54,931 nucleotides of DNA from Magnetococcales bacterium (GCA_015232405.1 JADFZS010000017.1:1-54931), one strand, 5' to 3'; positions 34,524 to 44,292 are shown, numbered from the stretch's first letter. The notes: generated from the letters alone by a model not told the origin. Numbers and translations: made by a program.

Positions 34524-34585
34524 TTGGGGACTCTCTCCCCAACACCTTTATTTAATGTTATTGTAGGGTCTGGGTTAACCCCAGA
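34524..34585. repeat. GC-rich double-hairpin element
   Basis: TTGGGG/CCCCAA (34524-34542, 7-nt loop) is followed by TCTGGG/CCCAGA (34569-34585, 5-nt loop) in the spacer between the lipoprotein and AEC genes. Its architecture is like the elements at 11249 and 15504. Confidence 0.45.
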
Positions 34586-34609
34586 ATTACACAACAAAAA
34601 ACCCTTAAA

Positions 34610-35524
34610 ATGGAAAACTTTATCCTCATCATCTTGTTGCTCTTTTCCGGCGTTGCCTTGCGTCGTTTAAATATATTCCATGAATCAGCAGCTTTATCAT
34701 TTAATCAGTATGTTATCTACCTCTCCCTTCCTGCTCTCATATTGATACAGGTTCCTAAACTGACATTTTCTACAGCTCTGTTAACACCAATTATCATGCC
34801 TTGGTTTATGATGGCTGTTTCAGTTGCCGTGGTTCTTATGTTATCCCGGCTTTTTGCCTGGAATAGATCAATCACTGGTGGTCTTTTGTTGGTGGTTCCT
34901 TTGGGAAACACCTCATTTTTGGGCATCCCCATGATAGATGCTCTTTTTGGGGCAGATTTTATCCCCTATGGGGTTCTATATGACCAGTTAGGCTCTTTTC
35001 CCGGTTTAACCATCTATGGAGCTATTGTCCTTGCGGTCTATTCGGGAAATGGCGAGGTATCAACAAAGGCAATTATCCATAAAATAATTTCATTTCCACC
35101 TTTTATCTCTCTGCTTATCGCTGCAATCATCATCCATCAAGGGTGGATATTACCAGCCATGGCGACATCTATTCTGGAGCGACTGGCAGATACCCTTGTG
35201 CCTGTGGTTATGGTTGCGGTGGGTCTGCAACTAAAATTTCGTCTGGAAAAAGAGTATATCAAACCCCTTGTTGCCGGGTTGAGTCTGAAACTATTTTTCG
35301 CCCCTCTACTGGCTTTGATGGTCTGTAGTCTGCTGGGCCTGGACAGTGACCCAGCCCGCATAGCTGTATTTGAGGCGGCAATGCCCTCTATGATAACAGC
35401 AGGTGCCCTGGCTATAGCTGCTGGTTTGGCCCCGGATCTCATGGCAGCCATGGTTGGCATGGGTCTTATGACCTCATATGTCACCCTACCCCTCTGGAGC
35501 TATTTTTTACAAAGTTATATGTAA
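34610..35524 (+). CDS. AEC-family transporter
   Basis: A 304-residue membrane protein with about ten hydrophobic helices in two inverted halves, typical of the auxin efflux carrier/AEC family. It opens with LIILLLFSGVALRRLNIF, has the helix-break PLGNTSFLGIPMI near residue 98 and ends with AMPSMITAGALAIAAGLAPD (about 260-280). Members export or import small carboxylates such as malate or malonate; the substrate cannot be told from sequence. The ribosome-binding site is weak. The gene stands alone, convergent with the macrodomain gene. Confidence 0.87.
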   Translation: MENFILIILLLFSGVALRRLNIFHESAALSFNQYVIYLSLPALILIQVPKLTFSTALLTPIIMPWFMMAVSVAVVLMLSRLFAWNRSITGGLLLVVPLGNTSFLGIPMIDALFGADFIPYGVLYDQLGSFPGLTIYGAIVLAVYSGNGEVSTKAIIHKIISFPPFISLLIAAIIIHQGWILPAMATSILERLADTLVPVVMVAVGLQLKFRLEKEYIKPLVAGLSLKLFFAPLLALMVCSLLGLDSDPARIAVFEAAMPSMITAGALAIAAGLAPDLMAAMVGMGLMTSYVTLPLWSYFLQSYM

Positions 35525-35534
35525 TTTCTCACAA

Positions 35535-36065
35535 TCAACTCAACGAGCTTAATGTTTGCTCTAAAGTCTCCTGATCGGCTTTGGAAAAAGCACACAACAC
35601 GACACGCTTAATTGTACCTGGAGAATCATCTAAAAATTCGTTTATCGTGGTCAGGGCAATGGCGGCGGCACTCTCTTTGGGAAAACCGTACACCCCTGTG
35701 CTTATACCAGGAAAGGCGATGCTGGAGACTTTGTTCTGATTGGCAACTTTCAGACAGTTTTCATAACAATTTTTAAGATGCTCTTGGGGTTTGGGATCTT
35801 CTCCATATATCGGGCCAACGGTATGGATTACATATTTTGCAGGTAGCAATCCAGCCGTAGTAATAACAGCCATTCCCACTGGTAGCCCTTGGGGAAAGAC
35901 AACTTTTCTGATCTCTTTACACGCTTCTAAAATATCTGGCCCACCTTTGCTATGTATCGCCCCATCAACACCACCCCCACCCAACAAGGTGGAGTTGGCT
36001 GCGTTAACAATGGCATCGACCTTTAAATTTGTAATATCATCAACAATAATCTCTACTCTCTCCAT
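35535..36065 (-). CDS. Macrodomain protein, YmdB-type ADP-ribosyl/O-acetyl-ADP-ribose hydrolase
   Basis: A 176-residue single macrodomain. The ADP-ribose-binding blocks are [20 protein letters not shown] (about 17-36, with the catalytic Asn/Asp pair) and [20 protein letters not shown] (about 115-134). Such enzymes remove ADP-ribose from proteins, nucleic acids or O-acetyl-ADP-ribose. It is convergent with the AEC gene and lies upstream of an inserted 163-bp element. With the Fic gene in the same region it is one of two enzymes here dealing with nucleotidyl-type modifications, but nothing links them directly. Confidence 0.93.
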   Translation of the reverse strand: MERVEIIVDDITNLKVDAIVNAANSTLLGGGGVDGAIHSKGGPDILEACKEIRKVVFPQGLPVGMAVITTAGLLPAKYVIHTVGPIYGEDPKPQEHLKNCYENCLKVANQNKVSSIAFPGISTGVYGFPKESAAAIALTTINEFLDDSPGTIKRVVLCAFSKADQETLEQTLSSLS

Positions 36066-36113
36066 TTTATCTCTCCCAAATTATCGTTAAGTATCTACCT
36101 TTATCAGGTTAAA

Positions 36114-36276
36114 CCTAGAAACAGCAGTTGTCAGCACGCACCTGACGCAACCTATTGATTCATCTGGCATAACAGATCAAAGTCTCATCACCAATAAGGT
36201 AACTTCGATTTGCTCTGTTACACCAGCTAAACCAATATGTTACGCCATGTACGCACCGCCAACCGCCGTTTCTAGG
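36114..36276. mobile_element. MITE-like element, full copy (163 bp) with inverted repeats and 5-bp target duplication
   Basis: The termini are inverted repeats of at least 28 bp (21 of 28 matching) beginning CCTAGAAAC. The element is flanked by TTAAA on both sides (36109-36113 and 36277-36281). It has no coding capacity. The right end supplies the stop codon of trmL. Relatives lie at 20430 and 24793. The ends are reminiscent of IS1380-type termini, but no transposase is in the window. Confidence 0.88.
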
Positions 36277-36742
36277 TTAAACTGTCCGGGGGAAAACCGA
36301 TCTGGCGTAACGCCTCATAAAGAACAATGCTGACACTGACCGCTAAGTTCAAACTTCGGGCCTGTGGGGCCATGGGTATACGTAAAACTCTATCACCATG
36401 GGATTTTTTGATCCCATCCGGTAGCCCTGCCCCTTCTGATCCAAATAAAAATCTATCTCCAGCCCGAAACTCCGGTTGGCTATATGGCTGTTTACCGTGG
36501 GTAGAGATCACAAATGTACGGCTATTATCCATGTTCTCATCACGGTAGGCCGCCCAATCTGCCCAACGTTGAACATCAGCCAGCTCACGATAATCCATAC
36601 CAGCTCTCTTTACAGCGGCAGCATCCAAACGAAACCCAAGGGGACCAATGAGATGCAACCTGGTATTGCTGGCAGCACACAAGCGGATGATGGTTCCGGT
36701 GTTGGGTGGGATTTCTGGTTGGTATAGCATCACGTGGAACAT
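36272..36742 (-). CDS. trmL: tRNA (cytidine/uridine-34-2'-O)-methyltransferase
   Basis: A 156-residue SPOUT-class methyltransferase that 2'-O-methylates the wobble base of certain leucine tRNAs using SAM. Family blocks are LYQPEIPPNTGTIIRLCAAS (about 7-26), HLIGPLGFRLDAAAVKRAGM, FLFGSEGAGLPDGI and IPMAPQARSLNLAVSVSIVL, which build the trefoil-knot SAM site. The stop TAG lies inside the end of the inserted 163-bp element. Removing the element and one target copy gives TGA at the same codon, so the protein is unchanged by the insertion. ATG 36742 is preferred to TTG 36745. Confidence 0.94.
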   Translation of the reverse strand: MFHVMLYQPEIPPNTGTIIRLCAASNTRLHLIGPLGFRLDAAAVKRAGMDYRELADVQRWADWAAYRDENMDNSRTFVISTHGKQPYSQPEFRAGDRFLFGSEGAGLPDGIKKSHGDRVLRIPMAPQARSLNLAVSVSIVLYEALRQIGFPPDSLT

Positions 36743-36983
36743 CAATTTTTTCCTTCAAACTTTCATTACTATGGATATTGAGCATTTTTAGAGTTTATTT
36801 TCAACTTTTGGCGGAAATAGGGTTGACTCAGCGGTGGTAAAATTGAAATATTAGCGTGCTCTGATAGATAAATGTCTATTGTGGTGATTATGTCCGTTAA
36901 CAAATTATCACCATAGCCACTTATACTACAGGTTCGAGTTTGAGTTTTATACTTATTTGTGTGAGTTCTTAAGATCATTGATG

Positions 36984-37023
36984 CACCATTTTAAATTGGT
37001 GTAGCGATTTTTCTTTATAGAAT
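36984..37023 (+). promoter_or_regulatory. Candidate petA promoter with overlapping palindrome
   Basis: TTGGTG (36996-37001) and TAGAAT (37018-37023), 16 nt apart, make a plausible sigma-70 promoter. The near-perfect palindrome CACCATTTTAAATTGGTG (36984-37001, 16 of 18) covers the -35 box and could be an operator for a dimeric repressor. The 343-bp spacer between trmL and petA shows nothing else. Confidence 0.5.
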
Positions 37024-37085
37024 ATCCCACATAAATGTTTTCATTTGTAGCTTCCCCGCTACCTCACTGGAGGTCAAGAGACTTT

Positions 37086-37610
37086 ATGGTTATTGAGGCA
37101 GAAGAGAACCGCCGGGACTTTCTCATCCTGGCAACTGGGGCCGTTGGTGTTGCAGGCAGTGCAGCAGCAGCATGGCCTTTCATCAGGTCATGGAGTCCAT
37201 CAGCGGATGTCCTAGCCCTTGCAACGACTGAAGCAGACCTCAGTGCGTTGACAGAAGGACAGATGATTACTATTCCATGGCAAGGAAAACCAATTTTCAT
37301 CCTATACCGAACTGCAGAGCAGATTGCCCAGGCAAAAGAGGCAGACTCAGCCTCACTGCCAGATCCGGAACAGGACAAAGATCGGGTACATAAAGAGCAA
37401 TATTTGGTTCTTTTAGCCCTCTGCACCCACCTTGGCTGTGTTCCCCAGCCCATCGGTACTGGTGATTTTGGCGGCTTCCTCTGTCCTTGTCACGGCTCCC
37501 ATTATGATACTTCTGGTCGTATCCGTAAGGGACCAGCACCGAAAAATCTACCGGTGCCATATTATACCTTTAAGGATGACCACACTATTGTGATCGGTAA
37601 GCCGGTTTAG
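37086..37610 (+). CDS. petA: Ubiquinol-cytochrome c reductase Rieske iron-sulfur subunit
   Basis: The Rieske protein of the cytochrome bc1 complex passes electrons from ubiquinol to cytochrome c1. It has 174 aa. The N-terminus has RRDFLILATGAVGVAG followed by a hydrophobic anchor, a TAT-type signal-anchor as usual for this subunit. The [2Fe-2S] ligands are in CTHLGC and CPCHGS (about 118-140). ATG 37086 is chosen because upstream in-frame codons have no ribosome-binding site and would add an atypical extension. It heads petA-petB-petC. Confidence 0.95.
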   Translation: MVIEAEENRRDFLILATGAVGVAGSAAAAWPFIRSWSPSADVLALATTEADLSALTEGQMITIPWQGKPIFILYRTAEQIAQAKEADSASLPDPEQDKDRVHKEQYLVLLALCTHLGCVPQPIGTGDFGGFLCPCHGSHYDTSGRIRKGPAPKNLPVPYYTFKDDHTIVIGKPV

Positions 37611-37673
37611 TTGGCAATCAACTTATGCGTAAAACTTCATCTATTATCAAATTGATGAGTAGGAGGAAAAAAA

Positions 37674-38888
37674 GTGTCTAAATTAATGGAATGGGTTGAT
37701 GCCCGAATTCCGGTATCTGACATGATAAAAAGTCAGGCTACGGAGTATCCTACACCGAAAAACTTGAACTACTGGTGGAACTTCGGTTCTCTGGCTCTGT
37801 TCATGTTGATTATCATGATTCTCACTGGCCTTTTTCTGGCTATGCACTACAAACCAGATGCCAAGCAGGCATTTGATGTTGTTGAGCACATCATGCGTGA
37901 TGTGAACTACGGCTGGCTGTTACGTTATCTCCATGCCAACGGTGCAACATTCTTCTTTATTATTATCTATGTCCATATATTCAGGGGCATGTATTACGGC
38001 TCCTACCGTGCACCACGGGAGATTCTCTGGTGGATCGGTGTAATCATCTTCTTCTTGATGATGGGTACAGGTTTCTTGGGTTATGTTCTTCCTTGGGGTC
38101 AGATGTCCTACTGGGGAGCGGCGGTTATTACCAACTTGATTACCGCAGTTCCGGTGATTGGTGAAGATCTGGTTATCTGGGTTTGGGGCGGCTTCTCTGT
38201 TGATGATGCCACACTTAACCGTTTTTATGTTCTCCACTTTCTCCTACCGTTTGTCATCTTTGCCTTGGTGATTGTTCACATGTGGGCGCTACATGCGGTG
38301 CACTCCAACAACCCTGACGGCATCGATATTGTGGATGAGAAAAAAGATACCCTACCATTCCATCCCTATTTCACCATCAAAGATCTCTATGGAATCGGTG
38401 TACTTCTTATTATCTACTGCTGGTTTGTATTTTTTGCTCCCAACGCATTTTTGGAGCCGGACAACTACATTCCTGCCAATCCAATGCAGACACCAGCCCA
38501 CATTGTTCCTGAGTGGTACTTCCTCCCATTCTATGCCATCTTGCGTTCAATCGACTTTTTGGGTTCGTTTAGTAAGTTAGCTGGTGTTATCGCCATGGTT
38601 GGGGCCATATTAGTTCTATTTGTCCTGCCATTTTTAGACCGCTCTCCGGTACGCTCTTTCCGCTACCGTCCTTTGAGCAGATCTCTGTTCTGGATTTTCG
38701 TCGCCAACTCCATAATGTTGGGTTGGGTTGGTTATAACCCGGCAGACGCAACAGCCTTTGATGGTGCGCTACCACTTATTATCCTTGGACGTACAGGAAC
38801 AGCAATCTATTTCGGCTACTTTGTGATGTTATTCATCGTGACGGCTTTTAAAATTGAAAAGCCCCTACCACTGCCAAAAAGTCTGTAA
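37674..38888 (+). CDS. petB: Cytochrome b of the bc1 complex
   Basis: The 404-residue membrane core of the bc1 complex, holding haems bL and bH and the two quinone sites. Eight membrane helices are visible. Haem-ligand histidines lie in [36 protein letters not shown] and the Qo-site block [14 protein letters not shown]. It is fused through both the N-terminal and C-terminal halves (one-piece cytochrome b). It starts with GTG behind TAGGAGGA. It lies 63 nt behind petA and 14 nt ahead of petC. Confidence 0.97.
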   Translation: MSKLMEWVDARIPVSDMIKSQATEYPTPKNLNYWWNFGSLALFMLIIMILTGLFLAMHYKPDAKQAFDVVEHIMRDVNYGWLLRYLHANGATFFFIIIYVHIFRGMYYGSYRAPREILWWIGVIIFFLMMGTGFLGYVLPWGQMSYWGAAVITNLITAVPVIGEDLVIWVWGGFSVDDATLNRFYVLHFLLPFVIFALVIVHMWALHAVHSNNPDGIDIVDEKKDTLPFHPYFTIKDLYGIGVLLIIYCWFVFFAPNAFLEPDNYIPANPMQTPAHIVPEWYFLPFYAILRSIDFLGSFSKLAGVIAMVGAILVLFVLPFLDRSPVRSFRYRPLSRSLFWIFVANSIMLGWVGYNPADATAFDGALPLIILGRTGTAIYFGYFVMLFIVTAFKIEKPLPLPKSL

Positions 38889-38902
38889 GGGGAGTTTAAA
38901 TA

Positions 38903-39730
38903 ATGAAATTTTTAAAAATTGCCCAAGTTGCGATATTAGCCGCAGCATTTATTCCCCAAATTGCATTTTCTGCTGGTGGCGCAGTCAAACCACCTGCTCA
39001 AGAGTGGGGATTCAAGGGAGCATTTGGTAAATTTGATAATGCAGCAGTTAAACGTGGTGCGCAGATAGCCATAGAAGTATGCATGGCTTGCCACTCATTT
39101 AAATATATCCAATTTGATTCTTTAAAACAGTTTGGCTATACCGAAGCAGAAATAGTCGCTCTGGCTGAGAGCCAGGGGCGGACCAAAAAAGATAAAATGA
39201 TTTCTGCCATGGATGATGTCTCCGCCCAGGAATCTTTTGGTATCATCCCTCCTGATCTATCCCTTATGACAAAAGCTCGCAAAGGTTATGAGGATTTTGT
39301 CTATGGTATTTTAACAGGTTATCTCAGTGAAAGTGAGACTGGAGTGGTAGATGCCGCTTTGGAAGATGAAAAAATATCTAAAGCTGAAGCTTTGGAGTTG
39401 GCTCCAATTCTACATGCCGATGCCACCAAGATTGAACATATTAAAATGACATTGGATAGAATTTCCAACGGTGATAATTTTAACAAATATTTCCCTGGGC
39501 AGTTTTTTGCCATGCCCATGCCGTTATCCGATGGCGCAGTTGAGTATGCAGATGGCACTGAAAGCTCCTTAAAACAGATGTCCCATGATGTAACAACATT
39601 TATGGCTTGGACAGCTGAACCAACATTGATTGAGCGGAAAACCCTTGGGTTTAAAGTGTTGCTCTATTTGGTATTCTTTACCATATTGCTTTATGCAGTT
39701 AAAAGGCGGATCTGGGCAAAAGCCCACTAA
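38903..39730 (+). CDS. petC: Cytochrome c1 of the bc1 complex
   Basis: A 275-residue membrane-anchored c-type cytochrome that accepts electrons from the Rieske centre. The signal peptide (to about FSA, residue 22) is followed by the haem site CMACHS (about 52-57), the segment IIPPDLSLMTKAR, the axial methionine region FFAMPMPLSDGAVEYADG, and a C-terminal anchor, LLYLVFFTILLYAVKRRIW. An extra acidic helix (about 130-185) is longer than in many relatives. It closes petABC; a strong terminator follows. Confidence 0.95.
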   Translation: MKFLKIAQVAILAAAFIPQIAFSAGGAVKPPAQEWGFKGAFGKFDNAAVKRGAQIAIEVCMACHSFKYIQFDSLKQFGYTEAEIVALAESQGRTKKDKMISAMDDVSAQESFGIIPPDLSLMTKARKGYEDFVYGILTGYLSESETGVVDAALEDEKISKAEALELAPILHADATKIEHIKMTLDRISNGDNFNKYFPGQFFAMPMPLSDGAVEYADGTESSLKQMSHDVTTFMAWTAEPTLIERKTLGFKVLLYLVFFTILLYAVKRRIWAKAH

Positions 39731-39741
39731 ACAAAGGTATC

Positions 39742-39770
39742 AAAAACCCCGCTTTTGCGGGGTTTTTTTT
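39742..39770 (+). terminator. Rho-independent terminator after petC
   Basis: ACCCCGC pairs with GCGGGGT around a TTTT loop and is followed by T8 (39763-39770), with an A-run on the left side. A near-perfect bidirectional-looking intrinsic terminator, 11 nt after the TAA of petC. Confidence 0.95.
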
Positions 39771-39798
39771 GTCTTATTCTAACAATTGAGTAAATTTT

Positions 39799-40683
39799 AT
39801 GACCATCAGCAAACGTATTGATAAAGCCCGTATTCTCATTGAAGCACTACCATATATGCGTCACTTTGAGGGCAAGACCTTTGTTATTAAATATGGTGGT
39901 AACGCCATGGTTGACGAATCATTAAAAACCGCATTTGCCCAGAATATTATTCTATTACGGCAGGTGGGTATCAACCCCATTGTGGTACATGGCGGAGGAC
40001 CGCAAATTGGTAAGATAATGGAACAGATGGGGCTTAAACCGCACTTTATCGATGGTCTTAGGGTTACCGATCAAGAGACTGTAAATGTGGTTGAGATGGT
40101 ATTGGCTGGCAAGGTAAACAAAGATATTGTCAACTTAATCAACCTGAATGGCGGTCAAGCAGCAGGAATGTCGGGCAAGGATGGTCGCACCATCATAGCC
40201 AAAAAACGTAAACATGTGCGCAAAGGACCGGAGACCACAACCCCAGAGATTATCGATCTAGGCTGGGTGGGAGATGTGGAGCGCATTGACACCAAACTTT
40301 TGGGTCTGTTCAATAAATCGGACATTATTCCGGTTATAGCCCCGGTAGGTGTTAGTCAACAGGGGGAAACCTACAACATCAATGCCGATTCAGTTGCGGG
40401 CCATATAGCAATCGCGCTAAAAGCAGAAAAGTTGATACTGTTAACAGATGTGCTGGGTGTAAAAGGTAAAAATGGTCGCTTGATAAGCAAACTAAAACCA
40501 GATGATGTGCCAGAGATGATTGCAGACAAAACAATTGAGGGGGGTATGATTCCCAAAGTACAAACCTGTGTAAACGCAAAGGCCAACGGGGTAAACTCCG
40601 CCCACATTATCGACGGACGTATCGAACACGCCCTGCTGCTTGAGGTGTTCACTGATCAAGGTGTTGGTACTGTTTTGGTGTGA
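39799..40683 (+). CDS. argB: Acetylglutamate kinase
   Basis: The 294-residue enzyme phosphorylates N-acetylglutamate, the second step of arginine synthesis. Clear motifs are [20 protein letters not shown] (about 26-45), [39 protein letters not shown], and the ATP/arginine region [20 protein letters not shown]. An N-terminal helix longer than in E. coli ArgB is present, a trait of the arginine-inhibited hexameric form. It starts 28 nt after the petC terminator and has its own promoter presumably within that short gap. Confidence 0.96.
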   Translation: MTISKRIDKARILIEALPYMRHFEGKTFVIKYGGNAMVDESLKTAFAQNIILLRQVGINPIVVHGGGPQIGKIMEQMGLKPHFIDGLRVTDQETVNVVEMVLAGKVNKDIVNLINLNGGQAAGMSGKDGRTIIAKKRKHVRKGPETTTPEIIDLGWVGDVERIDTKLLGLFNKSDIIPVIAPVGVSQQGETYNINADSVAGHIAIALKAEKLILLTDVLGVKGKNGRLISKLKPDDVPEMIADKTIEGGMIPKVQTCVNAKANGVNSAHIIDGRIEHALLLEVFTDQGVGTVLV

Positions 40684-40795
40684 TAAATTTTTATATAGCC
40701 GATTATGCTGTACTGTTATCTTCTCCTGCAGATTCTTGGAGTTAATCTATATAAACATTGGTTGATCATCCATTTTTCAAAGCAAAATCTACTCA

Positions 40796-43276
40796 CTAAA
40801 CTTCAATTGGTGTCTCCACTACTTGTTCCACTATTGTTGCAACGGGAGTGTATAAATCAACCATCTCAGAATCCGTCTGAAGAGAAACAATCAAAGAAAA
40901 CCGTACAGGTTTATTATGGACTTTGTGTCGCCCCTCTTTCCACCAACCAGTTACCGGATGAACGGCAATGAAACCACACTCGGCAAGTTCAGCCCCTGGA
41001 CCTTCCCAAATGTCAGAATGTAAAGAGCCTTTTTCCTGGTTTTTTATTCCCAACAACCACTGATCTGAACCAGAGGTCTCATCGGGTTTGTACCCATCTT
41101 CCCGTTGAGCTTTTGAAATCCTTTTTAAAAAAGCCTGAACAGATTCAAGAGGTCTTTTCATTCTGAAACGGAGACCATGTGAAGCATAAGAATATCGGCC
41201 TTTATACCCCCTCTGAGATGGGTTGCCTTTTATAAAATATGAGAGTGTAATACGTAATTGAACATCTTGGTCTAGATTTTCCAGAACCTCTTTTGGCCAA
41301 GGCAAAGCATAAAACCGCATTTCCTTCATGCCTCCATTATCATGAAAAGGAATAACAGTATCCTCAATAATCAGGTTTAGTCTATTTTGAGCAGACCAAA
41401 GAGCTCGGTTCAAATCTGGCACACCAAAACCAAACATACGAACCAAATCTCTTATTTGGCTTTTATTTTTACCAGATATTTTTTCTTTCATAGTATCAGT
41501 CCATTCTGCTGAATGGACAATGAGGGCACGAATAGTTTCAGGCCAATAGTTAGGGAAATGATATTGAACCTGAGCCACTAAACGAGACGCCAATGCAGTG
41601 GCCGCACTGGTATCATTGATAGTCGTGAAGGCATGCTTGCTTATGTCAGGATGAGTTGTAAGAAGTTGCAAATCTTCAGGTGTATCCCACTCTGTCCCTG
41701 TTGGACTTTCTGCCCAATTTCCTCCCTCCAACACAATATCTGGCTTCAATGGCCATATGTTGTCCCAAGAACAAGATGTTCGGCTCCCTGGATTGAGACA
41801 TCCACGATCCGCCAGAGGATTCCATCCTTCCCAAGATGGGTCAACAATCTCCCATTTTTCCGTTATTGCTCCTACAGTGAGAGCATTCCATGCTTGCGCT
41901 GGATCTTCTATAGATGTTGTTTGGTTCCTGTCCAGGTAACTTGAGACAGGATCTTTTTCCCGAATATTTCCAGCAGAGATTACAAAAAGCCGTCCTGGAT
42001 TGGCCTCTTCCTCATCGGGAAAACATAGATTGTCTACCGTGGCCGACCATGGGGTAGGCTGTCCGGTTTTTAGGCCAGAATCCCCTGTAATTGCCATACA
42101 GAAGACACGGTTTCGTTCTGAAGGGGGAACCTCAATTTCCACCAGTGAAACAGCCCCTTCAGTGATTGGCCCATAATCTTTTTCATCATTGGAACTATTC
42201 CTGGGTAAAATACGCACTGACTCTAGCCTGTGGTTTATAGAGATAGTGTCAGTGCTTTCCAGTTGGTAGGTTAAATCTCCAAAAAGAGCAAGCCCGGCCA
42301 TGGGTGTTCCATGGGCATGAACAAATTCATGGTTATCACTCTTCGGCCACAATGGGCCTGTACCCCATGTATGTGAATCCTCATCCGTCAGGAATGGTTC
42401 TATCAGGTAATGAGCTCTATTTACTCCGGTATCCAGAAGACATATGTAGGACGTACCTGACGAAGGTACTTCTGTTCGGTTTACCAGCTCTTGCGCCCAA
42501 TCCTGAGACTCTTGTTTAGATAGTTGTTCTAGAAAAAAGTAAGGAACAGTGGTTGGTTTACGAAGCTCGGCTACACCACCAACCCCCAAACACAAAATTT
42601 CCATTTGTTCGATAGAAGCTCGGATATTAATAACGATTCGGTCAGGGAATTTCATTTTGCCACGATATGACAGGGATAATCTCTCCAGAGCAAGTTCCAT
42701 CTCTTCAAAACAAACAGAAATGGCCCATACCTCCCACCAGAATTCACCGATACCATTCGGCATTTCTTCCGGGTGAGTCCATAATTGCAAAAGATTCCCT
42801 GGCTTGATATCTTCCATGCCTTCTACTAGAAACTGGTTTTTTGGCTTACCTGTTCTTGTTAGATCTGTTTCATCAAGATACACACGGATTTTTTCTTGAT
42901 AGATTTCCTGGGCATCAAAGGGAACAAATATTCTTGCCAATTGACGGTCTGAATCAATAGGAGTCACAGACATCAGTTGAATGCCACGGGAATCAATTTC
43001 AAGGGATTTCAGGCTAAAATTTGGATGGGTAACGCACTCAACCAATAAAAAATAGCCGACAGATGTTTGGTTCACATCAACTAATCTGATTCTTGCCTGT
43101 TCTTTAGCAGAGGTTACAGCTTGTGCGAGAACAGTTTGAATGCGTGTTCCATGTTCATTGCGGTTTCTTTGTGGCCAAGGCGGTTGCTTACCTCTAGCAG
43201 TTGATGGGAAACCATACTTTATTTCTTCACCAAATTTCTGGACATGGAGGTGGGGTTTCTGGTCTGGAGAATCCAC
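40796..43276 (-). CDS. ietS: Subtilisin-like (S8) protease, IetS-like phage-defence component
   Basis: An 826-residue protein without signal peptide, so cytoplasmic. The subtilase domain occupies about 275-625, with the catalytic triad Asp282 (CLLDTGVNRAH), His322 (HAHGTPMAG) and Ser557 (NDTSAAT), plus the oxyanion Asn436 (ISAGNI). The N-terminal 270 and C-terminal 200 residues are family-specific extensions. It starts GTG at 43276, 44 nt after the AAA+ gene. The pairing of an AAA ATPase with an S8 peptidase defines IetAS, described as a phage-defence system and first as an intracellular plasmid-incompatibility pair. All catalytic residues are intact. Confidence 0.85.
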   Translation of the reverse strand: MDSPDQKPHLHVQKFGEEIKYGFPSTARGKQPPWPQRNRNEHGTRIQTVLAQAVTSAKEQARIRLVDVNQTSVGYFLLVECVTHPNFSLKSLEIDSRGIQLMSVTPIDSDRQLARIFVPFDAQEIYQEKIRVYLDETDLTRTGKPKNQFLVEGMEDIKPGNLLQLWTHPEEMPNGIGEFWWEVWAISVCFEEMELALERLSLSYRGKMKFPDRIVINIRASIEQMEILCLGVGGVAELRKPTTVPYFFLEQLSKQESQDWAQELVNRTEVPSSGTSYICLLDTGVNRAHYLIEPFLTDEDSHTWGTGPLWPKSDNHEFVHAHGTPMAGLALFGDLTYQLESTDTISINHRLESVRILPRNSSNDEKDYGPITEGAVSLVEIEVPPSERNRVFCMAITGDSGLKTGQPTPWSATVDNLCFPDEEEANPGRLFVISAGNIREKDPVSSYLDRNQTTSIEDPAQAWNALTVGAITEKWEIVDPSWEGWNPLADRGCLNPGSRTSCSWDNIWPLKPDIVLEGGNWAESPTGTEWDTPEDLQLLTTHPDISKHAFTTINDTSAATALASRLVAQVQYHFPNYWPETIRALIVHSAEWTDTMKEKISGKNKSQIRDLVRMFGFGVPDLNRALWSAQNRLNLIIEDTVIPFHDNGGMKEMRFYALPWPKEVLENLDQDVQLRITLSYFIKGNPSQRGYKGRYSYASHGLRFRMKRPLESVQAFLKRISKAQREDGYKPDETSGSDQWLLGIKNQEKGSLHSDIWEGPGAELAECGFIAVHPVTGWWKEGRHKVHNKPVRFSLIVSLQTDSEMVDLYTPVATIVEQVVETPIEV

Positions 43277-43320
43277 AATAACTAATCCTTATTAAAAAAG
43301 GTTTTTTGTTATTGTCGCAC

Positions 43321-44292
43321 TCATTTTATCTTTTCAGCAACCGCACTAATAATCATTTTTGTATTTATCTTCTCTTGATTCAGGAGAATGGCATTCTTTG
43401 CAGCATCTTGAGCAACCTGGACTACCTCTGCATGGCTAAGGTCACAGGCTTTTTCAGCAATGACAGACCAATCAACACCTTCTGTATCAAAACGAGCCAA
43501 ACTAGAAGTAAGTAGATCAATGATTCTGTCATTATCGGGCAATGAGTATTCAAGGACATCATCAAACCGCCGAAAAAGCGCATTGTCTAACAAAGATGGG
43601 TGATTTGTAGCAGCAATGATTACACTTGTGGAACAGTCCTCTTCCATAAACTGAAGAAAAGAGTTGAGAATGCGCCGGACCTCGCCAACATCATTGTCTG
43701 TGTTACGGTGGCTACCTAATGCGTCAAATTCATCAAACAGATAGACTCCCCTTGTTTGAGTAATTGCATCAAATATAAGGCGCAGTTTCGCAGCCGTCTC
43801 TCCCATAAACTTGGTGATAACACTTTCCATTCGGATGGAGAACAAAGGGATCTGTAGTTCACCGGCCAGAACTTTGGCAGTCAATGTCTTGCCTGTACCT
43901 GGAGGTCCAACTAAAAGAATTTTATGACGGGGAACAAGATTGAAGGCTTGGATTTTATCTCGCTGGCGGTGTTCCAGAAGGATTCTGTCAAGACGTTCCC
44001 TCAGTGTTGAGGTAATGACCAAATCTCTTAAACGGCTTTTACTGTAACTGGCAGACAACAGCCCAACAAGTTCACCCTTGGGGCGAATAATAGGGACAGC
44101 GCTTCCTTTAAATGACATAGAAGATCTTTTTTCTTTAACGGTATCAATCAGATCCCGCAACTCTCTGGCAACCGCTTTGTGGCCTTGTCGTGCTTCATGT
44201 GCAGCAATCTGCGTAGCTACAGAGAGAAAACGTGTTTCGTCATTTTCTTCGTAGCTTTTGAGAAGTGCAACTATTTGATCTGCTTTAGCCAT
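43321..44292 (-). CDS. ietA: AAA+ ATPase, IetA-like phage-defence component
   Basis: A 323-residue AAA+ ATPase. Walker A is GPPGTGKT (129-136), Walker B is LFDEFD (185-190), sensor 1 is AATNHPS and the arginine-finger region is NALFRRFD. The N-terminal 100 residues are helical. It is followed after 44 nt by the S8 protease, the IetA-IetS arrangement. The ATPase presumably senses infection or plasmid-borne triggers and controls the protease; the exact mechanism is unknown to me. Its promoter region is at 44293-44693. Confidence 0.85.
   Translation of the reverse strand: MAKADQIVALLKSYEENDETRFLSVATQIAAHEARQGHKAVARELRDLIDTVKEKRSSMSFKGSAVPIIRPKGELVGLLSASYSKSRLRDLVITSTLRERLDRILLEHRQRDKIQAFNLVPRHKILLVGPPGTGKTLTAKVLAGELQIPLFSIRMESVITKFMGETAAKLRLIFDAITQTRGVYLFDEFDALGSHRNTDNDVGEVRRILNSFLQFMEEDCSTSVIIAATNHPSLLDNALFRRFDDVLEYSLPDNDRIIDLLTSSLARFDTEGVDWSVIAEKACDLSHAEVVQVAQDAAKNAILLNQEKINTKMIISAVAEKIK

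Noticed and set aside
36900-36960. tRNA-like GGTTCGAG element
   Set aside because: No acceptor stem, D-arm or anticodon arm can be folded around it.
40705-40971. 88-codon plus-strand frame after argB
   Set aside because: Overlaps the end of the protease gene on the other strand and has no coding character.
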